64,000 bases of DNA from Catellatospora vulcania (lineage in GTDB: Bacteria; Actinomycetota; Actinomycetes; Mycobacteriales; Micromonosporaceae). Each line of letters begins with the position of its first letter. The first letter of the stretch is position 1. Of this stretch, positions 25,277 through 34,470 are shown in pieces. The stretch is taken from contig NZ_WARX01000036.1 in assembly GCF_009720385.1 (NCBI RefSeq), forward strand, positions 1 to 64,000. The letters are read 5' to 3'. The position numbers and the translations under genes were made by a program. The notes under the pieces were generated by a model. It saw only the letters and a program-made list of their open reading frames with translations, did no database searches and was not told where the DNA came from.

Positions 25277-25334
25277 TCATGAAGTTAGGGTGACGACACG
25301 CCGTCGAGCCGTGCCATAAGTTCATGATCAACGC
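25277..25334. repeat. Family-2 palindrome, right member of a pair
   Basis: Inverse orientation of the copy at 25096: starts GATCATGAAGTTAGG and ends GCCATAAGTTCATGATCAAC. The stretch 25335-25416 before the asparaginase stop shows only GC-rich low-complexity sequence. Confidence 0.9.
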
Positions 25335-25416
25335 GGCGCAACGCGGCGGCGCAGCGTGGCGCGGCGTGGCAGGGCACGGCGCGGCCCTGGTGTGGCCTGG
25401 CGTGGCGGAGGCTGGG

Positions 25417-26364
25417 TTACCAGAGGGGGTGGAGGGCGCCTACGCGGCGGCCGCCGCCGAGGAGGGCGGGTTCGGCGAGGACGGGGGCGTCGACGGGGAC
25501 GCCGAGGCGGCGCAGGGCGGTGATCATGATGGGGCCGCGGGCGCGGGCGGCGCCGTCGTCGATCTTCACGGCCACCGCGCCCTTGCCGGGGACGGCAGCG
25601 GCCCAGACGCCCTCGGCACCGACCTTGCTGACCAGGCCGGGCACGGCTCGCATGAGCTGGGCGTCCTCGCGGTTGGTGCCGCTGACCAGCTCCGGGTATG
25701 CCCGCATGGCATCGGCGACCGAGCGCTCCAGTGACCCGGGCACACCCTCGGCGAGCCGCCGGAACGCGGTGGCCAGGCCGGTCAGCGACAGCGCGAGCAC
25801 GGGCGCGCCGCAGCCGTCGACGCCCATCGCGGCCGCGGACTCGCCCGCGAACTCCTCGATGGTCTCGTTGAGGCCCTGCTGCAGCGGATGGTCGGGCTGG
25901 AAGTAGTCCTCCAGGCCCCAGCCGGCGGCACGGCAGGTGAGCAGCATCCCCGAGTGCTTGCCGGAGCAGTTCATGTAGACCCGCTGCGGGGTGCCCCCGC
26001 TGGCGATCTTCGCAGCGTCGTCCAGGGGCAGGTCGGGCGGGCAGCGCAGGGCGGCCTCGGTGAGCCCGCCACTGCGCAGCAGCGCGCGTACCCGGGCGAC
26101 GTGGAAGTCCTCGCCGTAGTGGCTGGCGGCGACCAGGGCCAGGTCGGCCGGGTCGGCCAGGCGCAGCCCGGCCCGCAGCATGCCGATGGCCTGCATGGGC
26201 TTGTTGGAGGAGCGCGCGAAGATCGGCCCGGTGACGTCACCGGCGGACGCGACCGGGTGGCCGGCGGCGTCCAGGACGATCACCGACCCGCGGTGCCAGC
26301 CCTCGACGAAACCGCTGCGTTCCACCTCGACGAGCGGTACGCCGCCCTCGTAAACCTTGCCCAT
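25417..26364 (-). CDS. Asparaginase (thermolabile Rhizobium-type, asparaginase II family)
   Basis: 315 aa, ATG 26364. Hallmarks of the R. etli-type asparaginase fold, unrelated to E. coli AnsB: RSSNKPMQAIGML (Ser-Ser-Asn-Lys catalytic block), NCSGKHSGMLLTC (Ser-x-x-Lys tandem) and VDGCGAPVLALSLTGLA. Predicted cytoplasmic conversion of asparagine to aspartate and ammonia. It stands alone between a repeat cluster and the BKACE gene, 29 nt downstream of the latter on the same strand. Confidence 0.93.
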   Translation of the reverse strand: MGKVYEGGVPLVEVERSGFVEGWHRGSVIVLDAAGHPVASAGDVTGPIFARSSNKPMQAIGMLRAGLRLADPADLALVAASHYGEDFHVARVRALLRSGGLTEAALRCPPDLPLDDAAKIASGGTPQRVYMNCSGKHSGMLLTCRAAGWGLEDYFQPDHPLQQGLNETIEEFAGESAAAMGVDGCGAPVLALSLTGLATAFRRLAEGVPGSLERSVADAMRAYPELVSGTNREDAQLMRAVPGLVSKVGAEGVWAAAVPGKGAVAVKIDDGAARARGPIMITALRRLGVPVDAPVLAEPALLGGGRRVGALHPLW

Positions 26365-26393
26365 GGTAAGGAACGCTACCGGGGTTTCACATT

Positions 26394-27230
26394 TCAGCGC
26401 GGCGGGATCCCCAGGAGGTTGCGTGCCTCACCCGGCGTCAGCGGCGGGCGCTGCGCCAACCGGGCGAATGCGGACGCACGGGCGACCAGCTGGGCGTTGG
26501 ACTCGACCGGCTGGCCCTTGGCGTAGGTGACCGTGTCCTCCATGCCGACCCGCAGGTGGCCGCCCGCGCCGAGCGCGGTGAGCAGCACCGGCAGGGTGAA
26601 CCGGCCGATGCCGGTGGCGGAGAACGTGGTGCCCTCGGGCAGCTCGCGCAGGGCCTGCTGGCAGGCGACCAGGGCGGCGGCGGTGCCGGGCATGCCACCG
26701 GGCACGCCCATCACGAAGTCGACGTGCACGTGGCCGCCGGCGGGCAGGCCGTACTTGTCGAGCAGCCGCTGCAGCGCCCACAGCTGCCCCAGGTCGAAGA
26801 TCTCGTACTCGGGCACGACGCCGCGTTCCTGCATCCGGGTGTGCAGGCCGACGATGAACTCCCAGCGGTTCATGAAGACGTCGTCGCCGAAGTTGACGGT
26901 GCCCATGGTGCAGCTGGCCATGTCCGGGCCGGCGTCGAGCACGGCCAGGCGGGCGGACTCCGGGTCGTGCACCGAGCCGCCGCTGGACAGCTGCACGATC
27001 AGGTCGGTGCTCGACCGCAGCGCGGCGACGGTCTCGCGCAGCCGGACGGGATCCAGGCTCGGCTTGGCCTCGTCGTCGCGGATGTGCACGTGGATCACGC
27101 TCGCGCCGACGGCCTCGCACTCCTTGGCGGTGGCGACCAGCTCGTCCAGCGTCACCGGCAGGGCGGGGACGTCAGCCTTGGCGGATTCCGCGCCGGTGGG
27201 CGCGACGGTGATCAGAGTCCCGTTCGTCAT
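26394..27230 (-). CDS. BKACE / 3-keto-5-aminohexanoate cleavage-family enzyme (DUF849)
   Basis: 278 aa. Zn-dependent beta-keto acid cleavage enzyme fold: ASVIHVHIRDDEAKPSLDP (metal His pair), IVQLSSGGS, DMASCTMGTVNFGDDVFMN and GHVHVDFVMGVPGGMPG. These condense a beta-keto acid with acetyl-CoA to give acetoacetate and an acyl-CoA; the substrate differs by member, so lysine catabolism is not assumed. ATG 27230. Same strand as asparaginase and YgfZ with short gaps. Confidence 0.92.
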   Translation of the reverse strand: MTNGTLITVAPTGAESAKADVPALPVTLDELVATAKECEAVGASVIHVHIRDDEAKPSLDPVRLRETVAALRSSTDLIVQLSSGGSVHDPESARLAVLDAGPDMASCTMGTVNFGDDVFMNRWEFIVGLHTRMQERGVVPEYEIFDLGQLWALQRLLDKYGLPAGGHVHVDFVMGVPGGMPGTAAALVACQQALRELPEGTTFSATGIGRFTLPVLLTALGAGGHLRVGMEDTVTYAKGQPVESNAQLVARASAFARLAQRPPLTPGEARNLLGIPPR

Positions 27231-27250
27231 GGGCGCATCCTGTCATATTT

Positions 27251-28318
27251 CTAGTCAGGGTCGATAGCAGCCGTAGATTCTCCCGCGGTGAGGGGGGTGT
27301 CGCCGGAAATATTGCGCTTGATGACCGCAAGCGCGATCGGCCCGAGTTCCGCGTGGCGGGCCGCGGTGCCGACGAATCCGACGGTACGGCCATTCGCCGT
27401 GATCTCGGTGCCACGCGCCGGGAGTTCGTCGGTGAGGATGCCGTCGAGGTGCAGCAGGCGCAGCGCGCGGGGCGGCTTGCCGAGGTGGTGCACCCGGGCC
27501 ACCGTCTCCTGGCCGCGGTAGCAGCCCTTCTCCAGGTGCACCGCGGCGGCGGTCAGGTCCACCTCCGACGGCAGCGTCCGGTGATCGGTGTCCACGCCCA
27601 CCCGGGCCTGCTTCGCGGCGGCCCGCACCGCTTCGTACGCCCACAGCCCCGCGGGCGGCAGGTCCAGCGTGGCGAGCGTGGCCGATGCGCTCTCGGCGGG
27701 CAGCAGCAGATCCAGCACGGGCACGTCGCCGAGGGCGTGCCGGCGGACGAAACCGCCGCCGGGCAGCGGGGTCAGCGCGTACACCGTGGTCGGCCGCGGC
27801 GGCAGCGCGCCGGTGGCGAACTTGGGCCCCGGCACCTCCAGCACGTCCGGCTCGGCGGGCACGGCCACACCCAGTTTCGCGGCGGCGGCGAGCGCGCCGG
27901 GGCCGACCAGGCTGTGTACGACCAGGTCGGCGGGCTTGATCTCGACCTGGGTGAAGAAGCGCATCTTGGTCAGGAAGGCGACCAGGGCGTCGACGCTGCC
28001 CGGCTCGACGTCCACCCAGAGCGTGCCATCGAGCTCGGAGACCCACAGCTCGTGCTCGATGTGCCCGTTCGGGGACAGCACCAGCGTCCTGGTCCCCTGG
28101 CCGTCGGCGAGCGCGGTCAGGTGCTGCGAGGTGAGGTTGTGCAGGAAGCTCAGCCGCTCGGGGCCGGTCAGCGCCAGCACCCCGCGGTGCGAGCGGTCCA
28201 CCAGCCCCGCCCCGGTAAGCAGCGTCCGCTGCTCGCGGTTCGGGTCGCCGTGGTGCGCCGCGACGGCGGCGTCGGCGGAGTCCGGGTCGAAATGACTTAC
28301 CAGCACGGTCGTACCCAT
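27251..28318 (-). CDS. ygfZ: YgfZ/GcvT folate-binding protein
   Basis: 355 aa. ATG 28318 overlaps the Fur-type stop (ATGA). Tetrahydrofolate-binding, GcvT-like protein that supports Fe-S cluster repair. The diagnostic KGCYRGQE motif is at about residue 255, with LVDRSHRGVLALTGPERLSFLHNLTSQ near the N-terminus. Coupling to a Fur-family gene and divergence from pabC reproduces the Rv0811c-Rv0812 arrangement. Confidence 0.92.
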   Translation of the reverse strand: MGTTVLVSHFDPDSADAAVAAHHGDPNREQRTLLTGAGLVDRSHRGVLALTGPERLSFLHNLTSQHLTALADGQGTRTLVLSPNGHIEHELWVSELDGTLWVDVEPGSVDALVAFLTKMRFFTQVEIKPADLVVHSLVGPGALAAAAKLGVAVPAEPDVLEVPGPKFATGALPPRPTTVYALTPLPGGGFVRRHALGDVPVLDLLLPAESASATLATLDLPPAGLWAYEAVRAAAKQARVGVDTDHRTLPSEVDLTAAAVHLEKGCYRGQETVARVHHLGKPPRALRLLHLDGILTDELPARGTEITANGRTVGFVGTAARHAELGPIALAVIKRNISGDTPLTAGESTAAIDPD

Positions 28319-28740
28319 CACGCACAGCTCCCGCATAGTCCGAACAAGGCCACGTGCCCGATGTCCATCCGGAAGCCGCGCTGCGACAGCAGCCGCTCCG
28401 CGAGCGGGGCCAGCTCGCTCTGCTCCAGCTCGGTGACCGTGTCGCAGTTGCGGCACACCAGGTGCACGTGCTGCACGACCGCCGCGTCGTGGTACGTCGG
28501 CGCGCCGTGCGACAGGTGCACGTGGGTGACCAGCCCGAGTTCCTCCAGCAGCTCCAGGGTGCGGTACACGGTGGTGATGTTCACCCCGGAGGCCACCTCG
28601 CACACGGCGGCGTGCACCTGTTCCGGGGTCGCGTGGACGAGCTGGCGCACGGCGTCGAGCACCAGCTGCCGCTGGGGGGTGAGCCGCAGACCGCGATCCC
28701 GGAGGAGTTCGGCCAGCTCGGCGGAGCCTTGTTCGGGCAT
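28318..28740 (-). CDS. Fur-family metal-responsive regulator
   Basis: 140 aa, ATG 28740. Winged helix with RGLRLTPQRQLVLDAV and VNITTVYRTLELLEELGLV; metal/zinc residues in HDAAVVQHVHLVCRNCDTV (HxH, CxxC) and a terminal CGSC pair. Could be Fur, Zur or a redox-sensing member; the two CxxC pairs form the structural zinc site common to all. Coupled to ygfZ, an Fe-S maintenance gene, which favours iron or oxidative control (inference). Confidence 0.92.
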   Translation of the reverse strand: MPEQGSAELAELLRDRGLRLTPQRQLVLDAVRQLVHATPEQVHAAVCEVASGVNITTVYRTLELLEELGLVTHVHLSHGAPTYHDAAVVQHVHLVCRNCDTVTELEQSELAPLAERLLSQRGFRMDIGHVALFGLCGSCA

Positions 28741-28851
28741 CGTCCGATCATAGTTCGGCACACCGGAGCGCCTCCGCCCGCGCACGGTGACCCCGAACGC
28801 ACCGGTGGGAGGGCCGCGAGGACGGTCCGGGGGCCGCGTAGCATTCCGGCC

Positions 28852-29733
28852 GTGGTGCAGCCTGTTCTTGTGGTCCAGGGCCTTGGTGTGGTGCCGGCCG
28901 AAACTCCCGTGCTCCGGGCCGACGATCTCGGCGTGCTGCGCGGTGACGGGGTCTTCGAGACCATGCACGTGCGGCCCGACGGGCGCGGCGGCGTGCAGCC
29001 GTGGCTGATCGGCGAGCACCTGGCCCGGATGGCCCGCTCGGCCGCCCGGATGGAGCTGGCCCTGCCCGCCGAGTCCGTGCTGCGCGAGCTGGCCGCGCTG
29101 GCCTGCGCGCAGTGGCCGGCCGACGTCGAGGGCGCGCTGCGCCTGGTCTGCACCCGCGGCACGGAGGCGACGGCCGCCACCGGCGGCCCGGTCACCTGCT
29201 TCGCCACCGTGAACCCGATCGGTGCGGCGACCCTGGCCGCCCGCCGCGACGGCATCACCGTTACCACGATCTCGCTGGGCTACCCGGCCGATGCCCGCAC
29301 CTCGGCGCCGTGGCTGCTGGGCGGCGTGAAGTCGCTGTCGTACGCCATCAACATGGCCTCGCAGCGCTGGGCACTCGCGCAGGGGGTGGACGACGCGCTG
29401 TGGGTCTCCGAGGACGGCTACGCGCTGGAGGGTCCGACCTCGACGCTGGTCTGGCTGACCGGCGGCACGCTGTGCACGGTGCCCGTGGAGACCACCGGCA
29501 TCCTGCCCGGCACGACCGCCCGGCACCTGCTCGACACCGCCGGCGACCTCGGCTGGACCGCCGCGGAGCGCATGGTGACACCCGCCGAGCTGGCCGCCGT
29601 CGACGGCGTGTGGCTGCTGTCCAGCGTGCGCGGCGTCGCCGAGCTGCGGGCGATCGACGGCGCCGCCACGGCTCCGTCGGCGCACACCGAGAAGCTGCGC
29701 GCGTACCTGGGCTTCACGAACCTGGGTTACTGA
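28852..29733 (+). CDS. pabC: Aminodeoxychorismate lyase / class IV aminotransferase (PabC-like)
   Basis: 293 aa from GTG 28852 (GTG 28855 is equally possible). Fold-type IV PLP enzyme: RGDGVFETMHVR near residue 30, GGVKSLSYAINM with the Schiff-base Lys near 163, then EGPTSTLVWL and TTGILPGTTAR for PLP phosphate binding. In this context (next to ygfZ) it is the Rv0812-type enzyme that makes 4-aminobenzoate for folate, matching the folate-binding YgfZ partner. D-amino acid transaminase activity is the main alternative. Confidence 0.88.
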   Translation: MVQPVLVVQGLGVVPAETPVLRADDLGVLRGDGVFETMHVRPDGRGGVQPWLIGEHLARMARSAARMELALPAESVLRELAALACAQWPADVEGALRLVCTRGTEATAATGGPVTCFATVNPIGAATLAARRDGITVTTISLGYPADARTSAPWLLGGVKSLSYAINMASQRWALAQGVDDALWVSEDGYALEGPTSTLVWLTGGTLCTVPVETTGILPGTTARHLLDTAGDLGWTAAERMVTPAELAAVDGVWLLSSVRGVAELRAIDGAATAPSAHTEKLRAYLGFTNLGY

Positions 29734-29764
29734 ACGATCCCTCAGGTGACGTAGCCTGCGGAGC

Positions 29765-30940
29765 ATGACCTCGCAGGCGTATCTCATCGACGCGGTCCGC
29801 ACCCCGTTCGGCCGCCACAAGGGCGGGCTGTCCGGCGTACGCACCGACGACCTCGCGGCCGCGCCCCTGGTCGCGCTGCTCAAGCGGCACCCCGAGCTGG
29901 ACCCGGCGCTGATCGAGGACATCATCCTCGGTGACGCCAACGGCGCCGGCGAGGACAACCGCAACGTGGCCCGGATGGCGGCGCTGCTCGCGGGCCTGCC
30001 CGTGACGGTGCCGGGCGTGACCGTCAACCGGCTGTGCGCCGCCGGAGCCGAGGCCATCGTGCAGGCGTCCCGGGCGGTCCGGGCCGGGGACAGCGACCTG
30101 GTCGTCGCCGGTGGCGTGGAGAGCATGAGCCGGGCCCCGTTCGTGATGGCCAAGCCCGACAGCGCGTTCCCCGGCGAGGCGAAGCTGTGGAACACGCAGC
30201 TCGGCTGGCGCATGGTCAACCCGCTGATGCCCGACGACTGGACCGTGCCGCTGGGTGTGGCCGCCCAGCAGGTGGCGCAGGAGTTCGGCATCGGCCGCGA
30301 GGCGCAGGACGCCTGGGCGCTGCGCTCGCAGCAGCGCGCCGCCGCGGCCTGGGCGCAGGGCCGCTTCGACGACCGGGTGGTCGAGGTCGCCGGGGTGACC
30401 CGCGACGAGTCGGTCCGCCCCGACACGAGCGCCGCCGCGCTGGCCAAGCTGCGCCCCGCGTTCACCCCCGACGGCACGGTCACCGCGGGCAACTCCTCCC
30501 CCGTCAACGACGGGGCAGCCGCGACCCTGATCGGCTCGGCCGCCGCCGTCGAGCGCCTCGGCGTACAGCCGCTGGGCCGGATCGTGGCGAGCACCGTCGC
30601 GGGCGTGTCGCCGGAGCGCTTCTCGACCGGCCCGGTCCCCGCGATCCGGGCCCTGCTGGCCAAGGCGAAACTCGGCTTCGGCGACATCGCCGCCTGGGAG
30701 CTGAACGAGGCCTTCGCCGCGATGGTGCTCAGCTGCCTGCACGAGCTGCCGGAGATCGACCCCGAGCTGGTCAACGTCGACGGCGGCGCGATCGCGTACG
30801 GCCACCCGCTGGGCGCGTCCGCGCCCCGGGTCGTCATGGACCTGTGCCACACGCTGCGCCGCCAGGGCGGCGGCTACGGCATCGCGGCGGCCTGCATCGG
30901 CGTCGGCCAGGGACAGGCGGTGCTGGTCCATGTCGACTAA
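29765..30940 (+). CDS. Acetyl-CoA acyltransferase (thiolase)
   Basis: 391 aa. Degradative-type thiolase: nucleophile Cys91 in VNRLCAAGAEAI (usually CGSG/CSSG, so the Ala-Ala pair is a mild variant), VVAGGVESMSRAP, NEAFAAM, GGAIAYGHPLGASAPR (His) and CIGVGQGQAV (second Cys). The N-terminal part (DAVRTPFGRHKGGLSGVRTD) is most like beta-ketoadipyl-CoA thiolase PcaF, but no other pca gene is nearby. 11-nt overlap with the Nudix gene. Confidence 0.93.
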   Translation: MTSQAYLIDAVRTPFGRHKGGLSGVRTDDLAAAPLVALLKRHPELDPALIEDIILGDANGAGEDNRNVARMAALLAGLPVTVPGVTVNRLCAAGAEAIVQASRAVRAGDSDLVVAGGVESMSRAPFVMAKPDSAFPGEAKLWNTQLGWRMVNPLMPDDWTVPLGVAAQQVAQEFGIGREAQDAWALRSQQRAAAAWAQGRFDDRVVEVAGVTRDESVRPDTSAAALAKLRPAFTPDGTVTAGNSSPVNDGAAATLIGSAAAVERLGVQPLGRIVASTVAGVSPERFSTGPVPAIRALLAKAKLGFGDIAAWELNEAFAAMVLSCLHELPEIDPELVNVDGGAIAYGHPLGASAPRVVMDLCHTLRRQGGGYGIAAACIGVGQGQAVLVHVD

Positions 30941-31511
30941 CCCGTTCGACCTGCTGCCGCCCGAGCAGCGGGCCCGGTTCGAAGCGCTGGCCCGCGAGTT
31001 CGCCGAGTCAGGCCGGGAGCCCGCGACGCCCCGCGAGGCGTCCACCGTGGTGCTGATCCGCCCGGACCGCACGATCTTCCTGATCCGGCGGATGCGCGCG
31101 ATGGCGTTCGGCGGCATGTGGGCGTTCCCCGGCGGCTCCCTGGAGGCCGGCGAGACCCCGGCCGACGCCGCGGTCCGCGAGATCGAGGAGGAGACCGGGG
31201 TGACCCTGCTGCCGGCCGCGCTGACGCCGTGGCACCGCTGGCTGACCCCGGTCTTCGAGCCGCGCCGCTTCGACACCTGGTTCTTCCTGGCCGCCATGCC
31301 CGACGGCCAGGACGCCGCCCTGCCCGAGTTCGAGGCCGACAAGGCCCGCTGGCTGACCCCCGAGGAAGCGATCACCGAGCACGAGTCCGGCGAACTGCCG
31401 ATGCTCCCGCCCACCCTGGTCACCTTGCAAGAGCTTGCAGCGTACCCCTCAGTCGCGGACATGCTCACCACCCACCGCGACGTCACCACCCCCTACATGC
31501 CCACCCTCTGA
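30930..31511 (+). CDS. Nudix hydrolase
   Basis: 193 aa, ATG 30930 inside the thiolase 3' end. The Nudix box GGSLEAGETPADAAVREIEE-ETGV fits the GX5EX7REUXEEXGU consensus. WHRWLTPVFEPRRFDTWFF resembles NUDT7/19-type CoA diphosphatases or actinobacterial NTP pyrophosphatases. Coupling to a thiolase suggests action on CoA esters or free CoA (inference). Confidence 0.93.
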   Translation: MSTNPFDLLPPEQRARFEALAREFAESGREPATPREASTVVLIRPDRTIFLIRRMRAMAFGGMWAFPGGSLEAGETPADAAVREIEEETGVTLLPAALTPWHRWLTPVFEPRRFDTWFFLAAMPDGQDAALPEFEADKARWLTPEEAITEHESGELPMLPPTLVTLQELAAYPSVADMLTTHRDVTTPYMPTL

Positions 31512-31539
31512 CCCGCCCCACCCACGCTCCCACCTGGCG

Positions 31540-31598
31540 CAACTCTTAAAGACTTGCGGCCTCAGGACTGTCCTGAGGCCGCAAGTCTTTAAGAGTTG
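31540..31598. terminator. 59-bp perfect palindrome, bidirectional terminator candidate
   Basis: 29-bp arms starting CAACTCTTAAAGACTTGCGG and ending with the exact reverse complement, with a single T at the centre. Lies between convergent Nudix and pstB genes. The TTAAAGAC/GTCTTTAA ends give short U-rich tails in both directions. Confidence 0.8.
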
Positions 31599-31622
31599 TC
31601 GCAGGGCGGCGGGCCGGGCTGG

Positions 31623-32465
31623 TCAGCCGAAGCGGCCGGTGATGTAGTCCTCGGTGCGCTTGTCGGCCGGGTTGGTGAAGATGCGGCCGGTGTCGTTGAA
31701 CTCGACCAGGCGGCCGTGGCGCACGCCGGCCTCGTCCAGCTCCGCGGTGAAGAACGCCGTGTGGTGGCTGACGCGGGCGGCCTGCTGCATGTTGTGGGTC
31801 ACGATCACGATGGTGTACGTGCCCGCCAGGTCGTGCATCAGGTCCTCGATCTTGCCGGTGGCGATCGGGTCGAGTGCGGAGCACGGCTCGTCCATGAGGA
31901 TCACCTCGGGCTTGACCGCGATGGCGCGCGCGATGCAGAGCCGCTGCTGCTGGCCGCCGGACAGGGCCAGGCCGCTGGTCTTCAGCTTGCCCTTGACCTC
32001 GTCCCACAGGGCCGCGCCGCGCAGCGCCTGCTCGACGCGGTCGTCCATGTTGTCCTTGATGCCGTTGATCTTCAGGCCGTAGGCCACGTTCTCGTAGATG
32101 GACTTCGGGAACGGGTTCGGCTTCTGGAAGACCATGCCGATGCGGCGGCGCACCTGGATCGGGTCGACGTCCGCGGCGTACAGGTCCTGGCCGTGGAACG
32201 TGATTTTGCCGGCCACCCGGGCACCCGCCACCAGGTCGTTCATCCGGTTGAGCGAGCGCAGCACGGTGCTCTTGCCGCAGCCTGACGGGCCGATGAGCGC
32301 GGTGATCTGGTGCTCGCGGACCGCCATGGTGGTGCCCCGTACGGCTTCGTAGTTGCCGTAGAAGACGCTGACATTCTCCAGCTGCATCACCGGCGTTGCG
32401 GACGCGACGGGCATGGCGGGCACGGCTCCCGGAAGAAGGGTGGACAGGGTGAAGTCGCTGCTCAT
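31623..32465 (-). CDS. pstB: PstB phosphate ABC transporter ATPase
   Basis: 280 aa. ATG 32465 is preferred because GAGGATGACC precedes it; ATG 32474 overlaps the pstA stop. Walker A GPSGCGKS, signature LSGGQQQR, Walker B VILMDEP, H-loop VTHN, and the PstB-specific NRMNDLV and [19 protein letters not shown]. Energises Pi import with PstSCA. The N-terminal 25 residues are a nonconserved extension. Confidence 0.97.
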   Translation of the reverse strand: MSSDFTLSTLLPGAVPAMPVASATPVMQLENVSVFYGNYEAVRGTTMAVREHQITALIGPSGCGKSTVLRSLNRMNDLVAGARVAGKITFHGQDLYAADVDPIQVRRRIGMVFQKPNPFPKSIYENVAYGLKINGIKDNMDDRVEQALRGAALWDEVKGKLKTSGLALSGGQQQRLCIARAIAVKPEVILMDEPCSALDPIATGKIEDLMHDLAGTYTIVIVTHNMQQAARVSHHTAFFTAELDEAGVRHGRLVEFNDTGRIFTNPADKRTEDYITGRFG

Positions 32466-32476
32466 GGTGGTCATCC

Positions 32477-33391
32477 TCAACGTTCCTTGATCGCGAAGCG
32501 GCTGGAGATCATGCGGGCCGCGACGGTGAACAGGAGCACGATCACCATCAGCGTGAGTGCCGCGCCCCAGGCACGGTCCTGTGCCGCCGGGAACGGCTCG
32601 CCGGCGTTCTTGAAGATCTGGGCGGCCAGGGTGGTGTTGGCCCCGTCCAGGCTCCAGTTCGAGGAGAAGATCGTGCCGGCCACCAGCACGACCGGCGCGG
32701 TCTCGCCCGCGGCCCGCGCGATGGCCAGCATCACGCCGCTGACGATGCCGGAGATCGCCGCGGGCAGCACCACGGAGACGGTGGTCTTCCAGCGCCGGGC
32801 GCCGAGCGCGGCGCTGGCCTGGCGCAGCTCGTCCGGCACCAGGCGAAGCATCTCCTCGGAGCTGCGGATGATGACCGGGAGCATGAGGCAGCCCAGGGCG
32901 AGCGCGGCCGCGAAGCCGGACTGCTCCTTCACCACCAGCACGTACGAGACGTAGATGAACAGGCCCATGACGACCGAGGGCACGCCCGTCATGACGTCGG
33001 CCATGGTCCGGATGAGCCGGGCCAGCGCGTTCTGCTTGCCGTACTCGTTGAGGTAGATCGAGCCGAGCACCCCGAGCGGGATGGCCATGGCGGCCGCGGC
33101 ACCGGTGATGACCAGCGTGCCGGCCACGGCGGGGCCCATGCCGCCACCGGCCCGGCGGGCCGAGTTGGGGATGTCCTCGATGAGGAAGTCCCAGCTGATC
33201 AGCGCGATGCCCCGGCTGGTCACGTGGAAGATCACCAGGCCCAGCGGGATGAGCGCGACCAGCAGCGCCAGCCCCATGAGCGACTTGCTGAAGCCGTCGG
33301 TCAGCCGGCGGCGCAGCGGCAGCGCGGAGCGGCGCAGGTCCGCCGGCACCGGGGCGGCGGCCGCCGCCGGACGAGTAGCAGTGGTGGTCAT
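32477..33391 (-). CDS. pstA: PstA phosphate permease subunit
   Basis: 304 aa with six predicted helices and an EAA loop ([20 protein letters not shown]). Motifs [15 protein letters not shown] and [14 protein letters not shown] are usual for PstA. Overlaps pstB and is preceded by a 23-codon mini-ORF bridging from pstC. Confidence 0.96.
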   Translation of the reverse strand: MTTTATRPAAAAAPVPADLRRSALPLRRRLTDGFSKSLMGLALLVALIPLGLVIFHVTSRGIALISWDFLIEDIPNSARRAGGGMGPAVAGTLVITGAAAAMAIPLGVLGSIYLNEYGKQNALARLIRTMADVMTGVPSVVMGLFIYVSYVLVVKEQSGFAAALALGCLMLPVIIRSSEEMLRLVPDELRQASAALGARRWKTTVSVVLPAAISGIVSGVMLAIARAAGETAPVVLVAGTIFSSNWSLDGANTTLAAQIFKNAGEPFPAAQDRAWGAALTLMVIVLLFTVAARMISSRFAIKER

Positions 33392-33459
33392 GGCTTCTCC
33401 TCGCTTCGCTCGTCGGCGCCGCTGCCGGGCGTCATGATTCGCTCGCTGAGCCCGCTCAT
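33388..33459 (-). CDS. 23-codon bridging ORF between pstC and pstA
   Basis: The start overlaps the pstC stop (ATGA) and the stop overlaps the pstA start (ATGA), so ribosomes could pass from pstC through it into pstA. Peptide: [20 protein letters not shown] followed by EKP. No membrane or known domain. It may be a repeat-derived spacer kept open for translational coupling rather than a functional peptide. Confidence 0.45.
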   Translation of the reverse strand: MSGLSERIMTPGSGADERSEEKP

Positions 33460-34442
33460 GCCGCAGCTCCCCTCATCCGGATCTCCGCCCGGCGTACGAC
33501 GAAGCGGGCGACCAGGTTGACCAGCACCGTGATGACGAACAGCACCACACCCATGCCGATCAGGGCCGAGGTGAACACCCCGGTGGACTCGCCCCACTGG
33601 TCGACGATGATGGCCGGCAGCGCGTAGCCGCTCTCGAAGAGGTTCGCGGTGATCTGCACCGAGCTGCCGATGACCAGGGCGACCGCGATGGTCTCGCCCA
33701 TCGCGCGGCCGAGGCCGAGGATGACCGCGCCGACCACGCCCCCGAAGCTGTGCGGCAGCACCGCGCCCTTGATCATCTCCCAGCGGGTGGCGCCGAGCGC
33801 CCAGGCTGCCTGCTTGTCGGAGTCGGGCACGGTCGCGAAGACCTCGCGGGCGATCGACGTGATGATCGGGACGATCATGATGGCGAGGATCAGGCCCGCG
33901 GTCATGAAGGTGCGCCCGCTGCTGCGCGGCTCGCCGAACAGCGACCCGAGCACCGGAATGCCGCCCAGCACGTCGTGCAGCCAGGTGTACACCGGACCGA
34001 GGGCCGGCGCCACGACCAGGATTCCCCAGAGGCCGAAAACCACCGACGGCACGGCGGCCAGCAGGTCGATGAGCGTGACGATGGCGGTGCGGATGCGGCG
34101 CGGCGCCAGCTCGGTCAGGAAGAGCGCGATGCCGACCGAGACGGGGACCGCGACGATCACGGCGATGGCGGAGACGACCAGCGTGCCGTAGAGGAAGGCC
34201 AGCGTGCCGTAGACCGGCTTGCCCGGGCCGTCGCCGTCGGGGTCGTTGGGGATCCAGGTCGAGCTGGTGAAGAAGTCGGCGGAGAAGGCCGGATACGCCT
34301 GCTTCACCATGGTGATCAGGATCAACGCCAGGATCACCAGCACCGCGAAGCCCGCGGAAACGCACAAGGCCCAGAAGAGACGGTCGGCGTGCCTGCCGCG
34401 GTCTTTCCGGGTCAGCTGAGCGGATTTGTCTAGGATTGTCAT
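33456..34442 (-). CDS. pstC: PstC phosphate permease subunit
   Basis: 328 aa, ATG 34442. Six-helix permease with the EAA loop (GATRWEMIKGAVLPHSFGG) and PstC-typical TLLYGTLVVSAIAVIVAVPVS-like start and GRAMGETIAVALVIG near the C-terminus. It pairs with PstA in the membrane. Separated from pstS by 89 bp containing a strong hairpin. Confidence 0.96.
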   Translation of the reverse strand: MTILDKSAQLTRKDRGRHADRLFWALCVSAGFAVLVILALILITMVKQAYPAFSADFFTSSTWIPNDPDGDGPGKPVYGTLAFLYGTLVVSAIAVIVAVPVSVGIALFLTELAPRRIRTAIVTLIDLLAAVPSVVFGLWGILVVAPALGPVYTWLHDVLGGIPVLGSLFGEPRSSGRTFMTAGLILAIMIVPIITSIAREVFATVPDSDKQAAWALGATRWEMIKGAVLPHSFGGVVGAVILGLGRAMGETIAVALVIGSSVQITANLFESGYALPAIIVDQWGESTGVFTSALIGMGVVLFVITVLVNLVARFVVRRAEIRMRGAAA

Positions 34443-34470
34443 CTCTACTCCGAGGGGTGGCCTGGCGAGG

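Noticed and set aside
28741-30852. Minus-strand open frame continuing upstream of the Fur-type gene (over 700 codons)
   Set aside because: It is antisense to pabC and the thiolase, has no recognisable domain, and the Fur start at 28740 explains the downstream part.
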